Origin: Aeromicrobium chenweiae
GTDB lineage: Bacteria > Actinomycetota > Actinomycetes > Propionibacteriales > Nocardioidaceae
Length of the DNA stretch: 64,000 nucleotides
Assembly: GCF_003065605.1 (NCBI RefSeq)
Contig: NZ_CP026952.1
Span: 744,001 to 808,000 of the forward strand
Direction: 5' to 3'
Shown here: positions 44,438 through 53,299 of the stretch, piece after piece
Numbering within the stretch: the stretch's first letter is position 1
Layout of the letters: each line of letters starts with the position of its first letter
Made by a program: the position numbers and the translations under genes
The notes under the pieces: generated by a model
Databases searched by the model: none
The model's input: the letters and a program-made list of their open reading frames with translations, nothing else
What the model was told of the DNA's origin: nothing

Positions 44438-45706
44438 ATGCGCCATTTCTTCCGCAACATCGTTCGACATGACCGATCCACCGGACGGACCAGGACGCTG
44501 GGGCTGTGTGCCGTCGCCGTCGCTGCCCTCGGGGTCACCTCCTCGTCTGCCTTGTCGCAGATGACAGGCGGAGCTCCTCGTGCCGACGCCGCGGAGTCCT
44601 CGGTGGGCACCTCCGCCGCGGTCGCCGACCGGACGTGGTGCGGAGACACCGGGGACTCCGAGCCCACCTGGTGGCGAGGTGGCCGGCCGGGCGGTCGGAC
44701 CTGGCACCCCTGCCCGACCGAGACCCCGACGACGCCCACGCCGACACCGACCGAGGCGACTCCGACAGCGGAGCCCTCGCCGACTCCGACCACCCCGCCG
44801 ACGCCCACTCCCACCGCGACGACGCCGACCCCGGCGGAGCCGGGCGGGGGACCCGTGGTCGGGGGCAGCTGCGCTCTCCAGCCCAGTGCGTGCGGGTTCC
44901 CGGACGAGACCAACACGGGGGTGGAAGCGGGCAGGTCGCTGCGGGTCGTCCCGAGCGAGGTGTCCAGCGGTCCGGGCTGGCGGGCCAGCGAGGACGGCTC
45001 GGTCACCGTCTACCAGAACGGGGCCGTGCTCGAGGACGTCATCGTCCCGGGGGAGGTGAGCGTGACCGCGGACGACGTGACCATCCGCAACGTCCGCGTC
45101 ACCGGCACCGGTGACTGGTGGGCGATCGGGATTCGCCACGCGGCGAACACCACGATCACCAACACCGAGATCCTGCCGGACGGGGCCCGGCTGGAGGTGG
45201 GCATCAAGGACGTCTACGGCGACTCGACCGGGACCACGATCACCTCGACCGAGATCGCGCGGACCGCAACGGGGATCCAGCTCGGCCACGGACTCATCCA
45301 GGACAACTACATCCACGACCTGGCGTTCCGTGCCGGTGACCACGTGAACGGCACGACGTCGAACGGTGACAGCCGACCGATGACGATCAGGCACAACACG
45401 ATCTTCAACCAGCGGAGCCAGACCGATGCCGTCAGCCTGTTCCAGGACTTCGGCGTGGAGGCCAATCGCACGATCGACAACAACCTTCTCGCTGGTGGCG
45501 GCTACACGATCTACGGCGGCGACGGCGCCAAGGGCACCTCGCACGACATCGTCATCACCAACAACCGGATCTCCCGGCTGTTCTACCCCCGGGGCGGTTA
45601 CTACGGGGCAGTGGCGGCATTCGATCCGTCGGGCCCGGGCAACGTGTGGTCGGGCAACGTCTGGGACGACGACGACACCGACGAGGTCGGCCTGTACGGC
45701 GGCTGA
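44438..45706 (+). CDS. Secreted right-handed beta-helix protein with Thr/Pro linker
   Basis: 422 aa. A basic start and hydrophobic segment (about 20-40) form a signal peptide. Residues 93-133 are a Thr/Pro-rich linker of the type that is O-mannosylated in actinobacteria. The C-terminal half (about 170-420) has parallel beta-helix (pectate-lyase-like) coils with Asn ladders (TIRNVRVTG, TTITNTEI, NNRISRLF). Such folds often depolymerise or bind polysaccharides; catalytic residues are not certain. ATG 44438 starts after a 110-bp gap with a TAGCGT -10-like box at 44325. Confidence 0.85.
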   Translation: MRHFFRNIVRHDRSTGRTRTLGLCAVAVAALGVTSSSALSQMTGGAPRADAAESSVGTSAAVADRTWCGDTGDSEPTWWRGGRPGGRTWHPCPTETPTTPTPTPTEATPTAEPSPTPTTPPTPTPTATTPTPAEPGGGPVVGGSCALQPSACGFPDETNTGVEAGRSLRVVPSEVSSGPGWRASEDGSVTVYQNGAVLEDVIVPGEVSVTADDVTIRNVRVTGTGDWWAIGIRHAANTTITNTEILPDGARLEVGIKDVYGDSTGTTITSTEIARTATGIQLGHGLIQDNYIHDLAFRAGDHVNGTTSNGDSRPMTIRHNTIFNQRSQTDAVSLFQDFGVEANRTIDNNLLAGGGYTIYGGDGAKGTSHDIVITNNRISRLFYPRGGYYGAVAAFDPSGPGNVWSGNVWDDDDTDEVGLYGG

Positions 45707-45734
45707 CGGTGGTCGAACGCCTGGCGCCACTGGG

Positions 45735-46784
45735 TCATCGGCGGCGGTCGGAGATCAGTGACGCCAGGTGTCGGCACATCACGGACTGGTCGTGGTGGGT
45801 CACGACGTGCTCGCGGGCGGCGCGGCCGAGCCGGCGGGCTCGTCGGGGGTCATCAAGGATCGACAGGACCGCCTCTGCGTGGTCCGCAGCATCGCCGGGA
45901 TCCGCGAGGTGCCCGGTGATCCCGTCGAGCACGTAGTCCGAGGCACCGGGCGTCCGGCTGAGCACAGCGGGTCGCCCGGTCGCCATCGCCTCGAGGCACA
46001 CCGTCATCCCCGAGACGTGCAGATTGGGCTGGGTGGCCACGACCACGGCCGTCGCTGCGGCGTAGAGCGACACCAGCTCGGGCGTGGTCACAGATGGCAT
46101 CACCTCGACCCCCGCTGGTGCGGGCAGGGGTGATCTCGTCTGCACGACCAAGCGGACGTCCGGCCTGGCGTGGCGGATGCGCTCGAGGGCGCTGAAGAGG
46201 GTCGGGATGTCCCGGTCCTGGTCGTTTCCGAGGCTGAGGACCATCGGACGATCGGGCCACGGGGCGGGTGCGTAGAACGCGCTGTCGATGCCGAACGGGA
46301 GAAATGCGATGCGTTCGGGCTCGACGCCTAGCCACGAGCGCAGGACCGGCACCTGGCCGTGCGACAGGCACCACACCAGATCCATCTGGCGGAGCACTCG
46401 CCGCATGATGGTGTTGCGGATGCTGAGGCCGTCGTCCGCCAAGGTGTCGGTGGCCCAGATGACCCCAGCAGCAAGGCTTCGCCCGGAGTCGCCGTAGCGC
46501 CGCAGCAGCGGCACGGCCATGCGCTCGTCCCACGCGACCGCCACTCCCTCTGTCCGTCGCGTGGCGTGATGTCTTCCGCGCGGCACCCGGCCGATTGCCC
46601 AGGTCAGCGGGTTTCGCCCGGCTGCCCTGGCGCTGTCGTACTCGATCGAGAAATCGTGGGCGGCCAGCAGGTCCAGGCCGTAGGGGGCGCTCCCGGGCGC
46701 ATCCCCGCGAGCGTGTGCGAGCGCCCATTCCTCCGGGCGAAGGGTGGGGGGGAACAGGATCTTCACGCTGTCGGACACGATCAC
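45735..46784 (-). CDS. Glycosyltransferase family 4/1 protein
   Basis: 349 aa GT-B fold. The C-terminal donor domain has the E-x7-E region (CLEAMATGRPAVLSRTPGASDYV) and DGITGHLADPGDAADHAEAV. The N-terminal acceptor domain is less conserved. Acceptor and donor are unknown. It is convergent with the beta-helix gene (28 bp apart) and divergent from the next GT. Confidence 0.88.
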   Translation of the reverse strand: MIVSDSVKILFPPTLRPEEWALAHARGDAPGSAPYGLDLLAAHDFSIEYDSARAAGRNPLTWAIGRVPRGRHHATRRTEGVAVAWDERMAVPLLRRYGDSGRSLAAGVIWATDTLADDGLSIRNTIMRRVLRQMDLVWCLSHGQVPVLRSWLGVEPERIAFLPFGIDSAFYAPAPWPDRPMVLSLGNDQDRDIPTLFSALERIRHARPDVRLVVQTRSPLPAPAGVEVMPSVTTPELVSLYAAATAVVVATQPNLHVSGMTVCLEAMATGRPAVLSRTPGASDYVLDGITGHLADPGDAADHAEAVLSILDDPRRARRLGRAAREHVVTHHDQSVMCRHLASLISDRRR

Positions 46785-46861
46785 CCTCGGTTCTCTGGTC
46801 GGTGCGTCAACGGGATGGTGCTGGGCGCGGGATTGTCCAGGTCAACGGCGAGAAGCCGGTC

Positions 46862-46867
46862 TAGCAT
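46862..46867 (+). promoter_or_regulatory. -10 box for a leaderless glycosyltransferase mRNA
   Basis: TAGCAT is followed by 6 nt and GTG 46874, matching the leaderless geometry seen elsewhere in the window. It supports 46874 rather than GTG 46868 as the start. Confidence 0.4.
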
Positions 46868-46873
46868 GTGGGT

Positions 46874-47773
46874 GTGGCCCCTGAGATCGCCGTCGTCGTG
46901 GTCACGTACAACAGCTCTGCGGTCATCGGCGACCTGCTCGACAGCCTTCCTGCGGCGCTCGCCGGTCTGAGCGCACGGGTGGTCGTCGTCGACAACGGTT
47001 CCAGCGACGACACCTGCGACGTGGTGAGCAGGCGAGGCGACTGCGTCCTGGTCAGGGAGCAGAACCGTGGCTACGCGGCGGGCCTGAACACCGGCGTCCG
47101 GGCGTTGCCCGTCGAGGGACCGATCCTCCTGCTCAACCCGGACGTGCGGATGGATCCTGGCTCGGTCGCCGTGATGGCTTCCACGTTGCAGCAGCCCCGG
47201 ACCGCAGCCGTCGTCCCGAGGCTGGTGGACGACCACGGGCAGCTCTCGCTGTCGTTGCGACGGGAGCCGACGCTCGGCCGGGCCCTGGGTCTTGGCCGAA
47301 CGCGCCGGCCGGCCCTCAGCGAGACGGTCCAGGACCACGGGGCGTACGCGTCTCCGCACGTCACGGACTGGGCCACGGGCGCGGTGATGCTGCTGTCGAG
47401 GGAGTGCTTCGACGCGCTGGGTGGGTGGGACGAGTCGTACTTCCTGTACTCCGAGGAGACCGACTACTGCCTGCGCGCCCGCGACATCGGATGGGTCACG
47501 CGGTACGAGCCGGCGGCGCTGGCGGTGCACATCGGCGGGCAGTCCGGGCGCAGCGCACGCATCCACGCGATGCAGATCGTCAACCGGGTCCGCCTGTTCC
47601 GGCGTCGCCACGGGCGAGGCGCGTCCGTGCTCTACCTGCTGCTCGCGGTGGCGAGTGAGACGTCCTGGGTCCTGCGGGGTCATCATGAGTCGGCCACTGC
47701 CATCAAGGCGCTGCTGGTGCCGGGGTCGCGACCGGTGGAGCTGGGCTGCTCGGACCGGATGCTTCCCAGCTGA
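46874..47773 (+). CDS. Glycosyltransferase family 2 (rhamnosyltransferase-like)
   Basis: 299 aa GT-A fold. Motifs: VVVTYNSSAVIGDLL, VVDNGSSDDTC, and the metal-binding LLNPDVRMDPGS, followed by DWATGAVMLLSRECFDALGGWDE and YSEETDYCLRAR, typical of WbbL-like rhamnosyltransferases. The last 71 bp overlap the convergent next gene. The start is uncertain by two codons (GTG 46868 or 46874). Confidence 0.88.
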   Translation: MAPEIAVVVVTYNSSAVIGDLLDSLPAALAGLSARVVVVDNGSSDDTCDVVSRRGDCVLVREQNRGYAAGLNTGVRALPVEGPILLLNPDVRMDPGSVAVMASTLQQPRTAAVVPRLVDDHGQLSLSLRREPTLGRALGLGRTRRPALSETVQDHGAYASPHVTDWATGAVMLLSRECFDALGGWDESYFLYSEETDYCLRARDIGWVTRYEPAALAVHIGGQSGRSARIHAMQIVNRVRLFRRRHGRGASVLYLLLAVASETSWVLRGHHESATAIKALLVPGSRPVELGCSDRMLPS

Positions 47774-48977
47774 CCTGCGGGGGACCGGCAGTCAGCGCCG
47801 TGTCCTCGATGATGCGCACCACGGCACGTCCGGCCTCCTGCCAGTTGTCGGTCCGCACGCTCGCCGCGGCGCGCACCGCGCGGCCCGGGACGTCAGGGTC
47901 CTCGACGGCTCGGCACAGCGCGCGAGCGAGCCCGGCGGGTGTGGGGGGCGACCAGGCGACCTCGTCGTTCGGCAGGTCCGCGCGGGCATCGTGCAGATCG
48001 GGCACCACGGGGATCGTCCCGGACGCGAGCATCTCCTCGGCGACCAGCGAGATGTTGGTGAAGGACATGGCCAGACCCGCGACGGTCTGGTTGTACAACA
48101 GGTTCAGCTCGTCGGGCGTGAGTCGACCGTGGCGGATCACCGGGAACGACACCTCGGGCATGGCCTCGCCGTACACGTGGATCGGGTGCTCGGGATGGCG
48201 CCGGTGGAACTCCTCGAGCGCGAGCATGCCGAGCAGATATCCCCGTCGAGGGACGTCGGGCTTGGCGTAGAACACGACGCCCGACCGCGCGCCACGGTGC
48301 TCCAACGAGTAGACGTTCGTGTCGCAGCTGAACGGCACGACGTGCGACGACACCCCCAGCTCGTGGCGGAGCCGGTCGTGGACCATCGTCCCGAGCGCGA
48401 TGTTCGTGAAGCCGAAGCGGTAGGTGTCGGCTGCCAGCTCGTGCTCCGACCCGCGAGGGAAGAAGAACGGCTCGTAGTCCTGGACGAAGTAGAGACGGTG
48501 CAGCCCCGTGCCACGCCTGGCCAGCACGTGGGCGGTGGGCCAGCTGGTGGCCACGACCGCGTCGACGCCCTCCCAGCCGGAGGAGGCGTCGCGGACCTCC
48601 GCTCCGACCCACGGCCACGAGTGGGCCACGACCTCGGCATGACGCGTGAGGTCGCCGTGGTGACGGTCGTACAGGAACAGGACGCAGGTGTGCCCTGCGT
48701 CCTCCAGGGCCCGGATCATCCGGAACATCGTGGTGTGACCGCCCGATCCCGCACTGGGGGGTGTCGACAGCCACCCGATGGTCAGCGGGCCGTCGGATCG
48801 TGAGCGCTTGCCGGCCGTGACTGCCGGGAGCGAGCCGGAGTCGGCGATGTCCCCGGGCAGCAGCGGGAAGTCGAGCGCCCCTGCCCCCAGGCGATCGTGT
48901 GCGCGACGCACGATGCGGCGCGCCAGACCGGCGGGCCCCTCGTGGCGCAGCTTCTGGGTCGCCCCGCGCACGTTCAC
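47703..48977 (-). CDS. Glycosyltransferase (GT4-like, WsaF-type rhamnosyltransferase-like)
   Basis: 424 aa GT-B protein. The acceptor domain starts LTIGWLSTPPSAGSGGHTTMFRMIRAL; the C-terminal half has GYLLGMLALEEFHRRHPEHPIHVYG and SLVAEEMLASGTIPVVPD, the pattern of WsaF-like enzymes. Its C-terminal tail is Pro/Ala-rich (SSPAPPVATPAPAAP) and overlaps the coding region of the convergent GT2 gene by 71 bp. ATG 48975-48977 overlaps the aminotransferase stop. Confidence 0.85.
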   Translation of the reverse strand: MNVRGATQKLRHEGPAGLARRIVRRAHDRLGAGALDFPLLPGDIADSGSLPAVTAGKRSRSDGPLTIGWLSTPPSAGSGGHTTMFRMIRALEDAGHTCVLFLYDRHHGDLTRHAEVVAHSWPWVGAEVRDASSGWEGVDAVVATSWPTAHVLARRGTGLHRLYFVQDYEPFFFPRGSEHELAADTYRFGFTNIALGTMVHDRLRHELGVSSHVVPFSCDTNVYSLEHRGARSGVVFYAKPDVPRRGYLLGMLALEEFHRRHPEHPIHVYGEAMPEVSFPVIRHGRLTPDELNLLYNQTVAGLAMSFTNISLVAEEMLASGTIPVVPDLHDARADLPNDEVAWSPPTPAGLARALCRAVEDPDVPGRAVRAAASVRTDNWQEAGRAVVRIIEDTALTAGPPQVSWEASGPSSPAPPVATPAPAAP

Positions 48978-50098
48978 GCGAGGAGTGCCCTCGTGCTGAG
49001 CGAGCTGCGCACGGCCTCGGCCACCCGGGTCTGCTGCTCGGCGGTGATGCCGGGGAACAGGGGCAGCGACAGGATGCGCTCCGCCGCTGCCTCGGTGACC
49101 GGGAAGTCGCCCCGTCGGTGCCCCAGGTGCTCGAAGGCGGGCAGCAGGTGGATCGGGCGCGGGTAGTGGATGCCCGCCCCGATGCCTGCCCCGTTCAGCG
49201 CGGAGACCAGCTCGTCGCGTTCGTCGCTCTGGATGACGTACAGGTGCCAGACGTGCTCATTGCCCTCGGCGACCGTCGGCAGCTGCAGCCCCTCGATGTC
49301 CGAGAGCAGGCCGTCGTAGCGCTGTGCGGCGGCACGTCGTTCGTCGTTCCAGTCGTCGAGGACCGCGAGCTTGGTGGACAGCACCACCGCCTGGAGGCTG
49401 TCGAGGCGGGAGTTGACGCCGATCTCGAGGTGCTCGTACTTGTGTGTCCCGCCGTGGTTGCGGACCGCGCGGAGGTAGTCGGCGATAGTCGCGGACGCGG
49501 TGGTGACGGCGCCGGCGTCGCCATAGGCGCCGAGATTCTTGCCGGGGTAGAAGCTGGTGGCGGCAGCATCGCCGATCGAGCCGCTGCGGTGACCGAACCG
49601 GCGAGCGCCCTGGGACTGGGCCGCGTCCTCGATCAGGGCCACGTCCTGGCCCACCACGCTCCGCAGCTGCTCCATCGGCGCCATCTGCCCGTACAGGTGG
49701 ACCCCGATGACGGCCCGCGTCGCCGGGGTCAGTCGCGCCGCCACCGACAGGGGGTCGATCAGGTGATCCGCCGTGACGTCCGCCAGGGCGACGGTGGCAC
49801 CTGTGCGCACGACGGCCTCGGCCGTCGCGACGAACGTGTTCGCCGGGATGATGACCTCGTCGCCGGGACCGATGCCGCATCCGCGCAGGGCCAGCTCGAC
49901 CGCGTCGGTGCCGTTGCCCACGCCGAGGCAGTGGTCCACACCGCAGTAGGCGGCGAAGGCCTCCTCGAACGCGGTCACCTCTGGCCCGAGGACGTAGGAG
50001 GCGGCCTCCAGCACCCTCGCGAAACCGATCGCCACGTCGTCGGCGACGCGGCGGTGCGCAAGGCGCAGATCGACCAGAGGGATGTCGGTGTCGTTCAT
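48974..50098 (-). CDS. DegT/DnrJ/EryC1 sugar aminotransferase (WbpE-like)
   Basis: 374 aa PLP enzyme that aminates a keto UDP-sugar. The PLP-lysine region is TSFYPGKNLGAYGDAGA; VIEDAAQS-type (ALIEDAAQSQGARR) and the NSRLDSLQAVVL motif are present. The start PLVDLRLAHRRVADDVA and the ASYVLGPEV segment resemble WbpE/QdtB/FdtB, which act at C3 of the hexose. It is therefore the best candidate for the 3-amination step. ATG 50096-50098. It overlaps both neighbouring genes by 4 bp. Confidence 0.91.
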   Translation of the reverse strand: MNDTDIPLVDLRLAHRRVADDVAIGFARVLEAASYVLGPEVTAFEEAFAAYCGVDHCLGVGNGTDAVELALRGCGIGPGDEVIIPANTFVATAEAVVRTGATVALADVTADHLIDPLSVAARLTPATRAVIGVHLYGQMAPMEQLRSVVGQDVALIEDAAQSQGARRFGHRSGSIGDAAATSFYPGKNLGAYGDAGAVTTASATIADYLRAVRNHGGTHKYEHLEIGVNSRLDSLQAVVLSTKLAVLDDWNDERRAAAQRYDGLLSDIEGLQLPTVAEGNEHVWHLYVIQSDERDELVSALNGAGIGAGIHYPRPIHLLPAFEHLGHRRGDFPVTEAAAERILSLPLFPGITAEQQTRVAEAVRSSLSTRALLA

Positions 50099-51582
50099 GA
50101 TGCTCCTTCGGAGTAGGACGTACGAGGTTCGTGCTGGGCTCGGCGGCGGGGCCGGCGGAGTGACTTGGCAGCAGGTTGTCTGCGCAACCACGGCCAGATG
50201 AGCGCCCCGTAACAGGCCAGAAGTGCCGTCCCTCCGCCGAGCACGGCGAGGAACGGGGGACCGATGTGGTCGGAGACGAACCAGCCGGCCGCCGTCGCCG
50301 GGAGGATCGCGATGATCGAGGGGACGAACGACCGCAGCAGGTCCCGGGCCGGGACACCGACGCGGCGCATCGCCACGAGATAGAGCGGAAGCATGACCCC
50401 TGCCGCGACGAGCGCGTGCGACCATCCTGCGCCGCGCAGGCCCTCGAGACGTATGGCGACGTACATGACGGGGCCGAGGACCACGATCCACATCGCCTGG
50501 GTCCACAGCAGGGCAACGGAGTCCCCGCAGGAGGTGAGGAACGCGACCCAGAGGTCGAACACCACGCGCAGCACCCCGAACACGGCCAGCCCGGCGAGCG
50601 CGGACGCCGCGGGCAGCCATCGGGACCCGTAGACGACCTCGATCGTCTGCGTCGCCATCACCGTCAGCGCCGCGCCGACGGGCAGCGCGACGGCCAGCGT
50701 CAGTCCGGTGGCGGCCACCACGCCTTGATGGTCGCGGGCGCCCAGCGAGCGCTCGCGGTGGGCGAAGGCCGGCATCGCCACGGCACGGATCGCCGAGCCG
50801 ACGAGGGTCGTCGGCCATGACGAGATGTTGAACGCGAGGACGTAGAAGCCCAGGGTCACGACACCTGCCGCGTGCCCCACCAGGACGTAGTCCAGGTTGA
50901 GAAGAGTGAGGGCGAGGAGCCCGGCGCACGCCAGGGGCAGCCCGAACCGGATACCGCTTCGCGCGATGTCGGCGTCCCAGCCGAACCGGAGGGGCTGGCG
51001 GGAGAGCCGGAACTGCAGGCAGGTCGCCACCGCCTGGGACACCACGCGGGCGATGGCCAGCGCGAGTGCACCCATGCCGGCCACGGCCAGCGTCACGCTG
51101 AGCGTCGTGAAGATGACGAAGCTCGCCGACTCGATCAGGAAGAGCTGCTTCTGCATGAACTCCCGCTGCAGGTGGGCGTACGGAACGACTCCGATGCCGG
51201 CGAACAGGATCGTGACCGCCATGAGGCGGACGGCTCCGGTGGCGTCCGAGCTCCCGAGGGCTGTGGTGACAGCCCCGGCGCTGACGGCCATCGTCAGGGC
51301 CAGCACCGAGGACGACACGGCCGACAAGGTCGCGATCGTCGGGCCGCGCGTCGGCAGGTCGCCGTGCCGGACCAGGTCGGCCGCGAGCCCGAGATCGGCC
51401 AGGTTCATCAAGATGGTCTGCACAGTCAGCGCGATCGCGAAGACACCGAAGTCCTCGGGAGCCAGAATGCGCGCCAGGGCGATCCCCACGACGAACGTGC
51501 CGAGCCGCAGCACGAGACCGTTGGCGAGACTCCAGGCAAGTCCCTTGCCGACCCGTGTCCCGAGCTCCGTATCGGCGCTCAT
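50095..51582 (-). CDS. Oligosaccharide flippase (Wzx-type, MATE/MOP superfamily)
   Basis: 495 aa with about 12-14 membrane helices. The N-terminal GLAWSLANGLVLRLGTFVVGIALARILAPEDFGVFAIALTV region is typical of the PST/Wzx lipid-linked sugar flippases. It moves polyprenyl-linked repeat units across the membrane for polymerisation. The C-terminus is basic. It overlaps the glycosyltransferase upstream and the aminotransferase downstream. Confidence 0.9.
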   Translation of the reverse strand: MSADTELGTRVGKGLAWSLANGLVLRLGTFVVGIALARILAPEDFGVFAIALTVQTILMNLADLGLAADLVRHGDLPTRGPTIATLSAVSSSVLALTMAVSAGAVTTALGSSDATGAVRLMAVTILFAGIGVVPYAHLQREFMQKQLFLIESASFVIFTTLSVTLAVAGMGALALAIARVVSQAVATCLQFRLSRQPLRFGWDADIARSGIRFGLPLACAGLLALTLLNLDYVLVGHAAGVVTLGFYVLAFNISSWPTTLVGSAIRAVAMPAFAHRERSLGARDHQGVVAATGLTLAVALPVGAALTVMATQTIEVVYGSRWLPAASALAGLAVFGVLRVVFDLWVAFLTSCGDSVALLWTQAMWIVVLGPVMYVAIRLEGLRGAGWSHALVAAGVMLPLYLVAMRRVGVPARDLLRSFVPSIIAILPATAAGWFVSDHIGPPFLAVLGGGTALLACYGALIWPWLRRQPAAKSLRRPRRRAQHEPRTSYSEGAS

Positions 51583-52625
51583 GTCCCGTACCGGCGCCAC
51601 TGGCGCCAGGCCAGGTGGGTGCGGGCGCGACCGGCGAACGTGACCTTCGGCGGCCGTACGACGTCCGTCCGCGCCGATCGTGAGTACCGCTGCCACTCGC
51701 GCGTGCGCTGGACCGGCGGCCACAGCGTGCGGGCGAAGTCGGCGAGCTCGTCCGTGGGTGCGTCCGGGTCCGCCCCGATCCCCTCGTTGACGGCCAGCCG
51801 CACCGCAGTCCGGGCCAGGGCTCGTCGGGCCATCGCGTGCAGACGGGCCGCGTCGGCCGTACCGGCAGCGGAGCCGGCTCCCAGGAGCAGGTCGAAGACC
51901 AAGGAGCGCTCGCGCAGGTCGGTGATCATGCCGGCGTACGTCGTCAGGTGCATGTTCTCGCCGTGCACCCGGTAGAAGGCCTGCGGAGGGCCGTTCACCC
52001 GGCCGATGTCCCACCGTTGAGCGGTGCGGAGCCAGATCGCCATGTCTGCGGCGTGCGGCAGCCGAGGGTCGTACGAGCTGATCTCGTCCCAGGCCGCGCG
52101 ACGCATGACCACCTCGGGACTCATGATCACGTTCTTGCCCTTGCGGCAGATCCGTTCGAGCCAGTCCTGGCCCGACCAGACCGACCAGCTGCGCACCACG
52201 TCGGGAACGTCTCTCAGGTGGTCCTCGAAGTTCTCCGGGAAGCCGTAGACGAGACCCACGCCCGGGTGGTTCTCCATCAACGTGACGGCTCGCGTCAGGG
52301 CGTTCCTCGGCACGGCGTCGTCGGCGGAGAGCAGGACCACGTAGTCGCCGCGGACCTCCGCCAGACCGTCGTTGTAGGTCGCGATGTGGCCGGCGTTCCG
52401 CTCGTGCGCCAGGACGGCGACCCGGTCGTCCGCCGCGGCGAGCGCGGCCGCCACGTCGAGGCTGTCGTCGGTGGAGGCGTCGTCGACGATCAGCACGTCG
52501 ACGTCCAGCCCGGCCTGGTCCAGGACGCTGCCGACGGCAGTCGGCAGGAACTGGCCGTAGTTGTAGCAGGGAATGACGACCGAGACGCGAGGCCGCGTCC
52601 GCAGGGGAGCCGGACGCACGATCAC
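51579..52625 (-). CDS. Glycosyltransferase family 2
   Basis: 348 aa GT-A enzyme: VSVVIPCYNYGQFLPTAVGSVL, IVDDASTDDSLDVA, GDYVVLLSADDAVP with the DXD-like SADD, and PHAADMAIWLRTAQR. GTG 52623-52625 overlaps the acetyltransferase stop (GTGA). It probably adds one sugar of the repeat unit; donor unknown. Confidence 0.9.
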   Translation of the reverse strand: MIVRPAPLRTRPRVSVVIPCYNYGQFLPTAVGSVLDQAGLDVDVLIVDDASTDDSLDVAAALAAADDRVAVLAHERNAGHIATYNDGLAEVRGDYVVLLSADDAVPRNALTRAVTLMENHPGVGLVYGFPENFEDHLRDVPDVVRSWSVWSGQDWLERICRKGKNVIMSPEVVMRRAAWDEISSYDPRLPHAADMAIWLRTAQRWDIGRVNGPPQAFYRVHGENMHLTTYAGMITDLRERSLVFDLLLGAGSAAGTADAARLHAMARRALARTAVRLAVNEGIGADPDAPTDELADFARTLWPPVQRTREWQRYSRSARTDVVRPPKVTFAGRARTHLAWRQWRRYGT

Positions 52626-53299
52626 GACGTCTCCTCCAGCACGGGCGTCAAGGACAGCCAGCCCGGGGGCCGAGCCAGCTCCCGCGCGGGGACGCCCACC
52701 CAGGTCTCGCCGTCCGGCAGGTCGTCGAGCAGGGTCGAGCCCATCCCGAGCGTGCTGTCGGCACCGACGTGCACGTCCTGACGCACGCTCGCGTTGGTGC
52801 CGAGGTAGGCCCCGGCACCGACCGTGACGCCGCCGGCCAGGCTGACGCCTGCGCACAAGGTGGCGTAGTCACCGACGACGTCGTCGTGGGTCACCGTGAC
52901 GTTGGGCATCGCGACGACGTGCCGGCCGATCCGGGCGTCCGCCGTGATGGCCACGTGGGCCAGCAGCACCGAGCCGACGCCGAGGAAGCACGAGGGCGGG
53001 ACGTGGACGGACGGGTGGACGACCGTGCCGAACCGCGAGGGTCCGATGTCGTGGTCCGCGAGCCGCGCGACGATCGCCTGGCGGGTGCGGCCCTGGCCGG
53101 TGCAGACGACGACGTACGAGCTGCGGTCCCAGAACACCTGGTCGAGACCGCCCAGCACCGGCATCCCGCCGACCGACGTCCCGTGCAGCGCCGGATCGTC
53201 GTCGACGACTCCGAGGATGTGGTACCGGCCCGAGGCGGCGACCGCCTCGCCCACCTCGCGGGCGAGCCCCCCGGCACCGATGAGGATCAGGTTGTCCAT
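52622..53299 (-). CDS. Sugar O/N-acyltransferase, PglD/NeuD-like
   Basis: 225 aa. The N-terminal Rossmann-like domain (LILIGAGGLAREVGEAVAASG) and the C-terminal left-handed beta-helix with a conserved His (TVTHDDVVGDYATLCAG) are the two-domain layout of PglD, the 4-amino-sugar N-acetyltransferase of bacillosamine synthesis, and of NeuD. ATG 53297-53299 has GGAGAAG upstream. It overlaps the 3' end of the aminotransferase gene by 13 bp, so the two probably act in sequence. Confidence 0.88.
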   Translation of the reverse strand: MDNLILIGAGGLAREVGEAVAASGRYHILGVVDDDPALHGTSVGGMPVLGGLDQVFWDRSSYVVVCTGQGRTRQAIVARLADHDIGPSRFGTVVHPSVHVPPSCFLGVGSVLLAHVAITADARIGRHVVAMPNVTVTHDDVVGDYATLCAGVSLAGGVTVGAGAYLGTNASVRQDVHVGADSTLGMGSTLLDDLPDGETWVGVPARELARPPGWLSLTPVLEETS

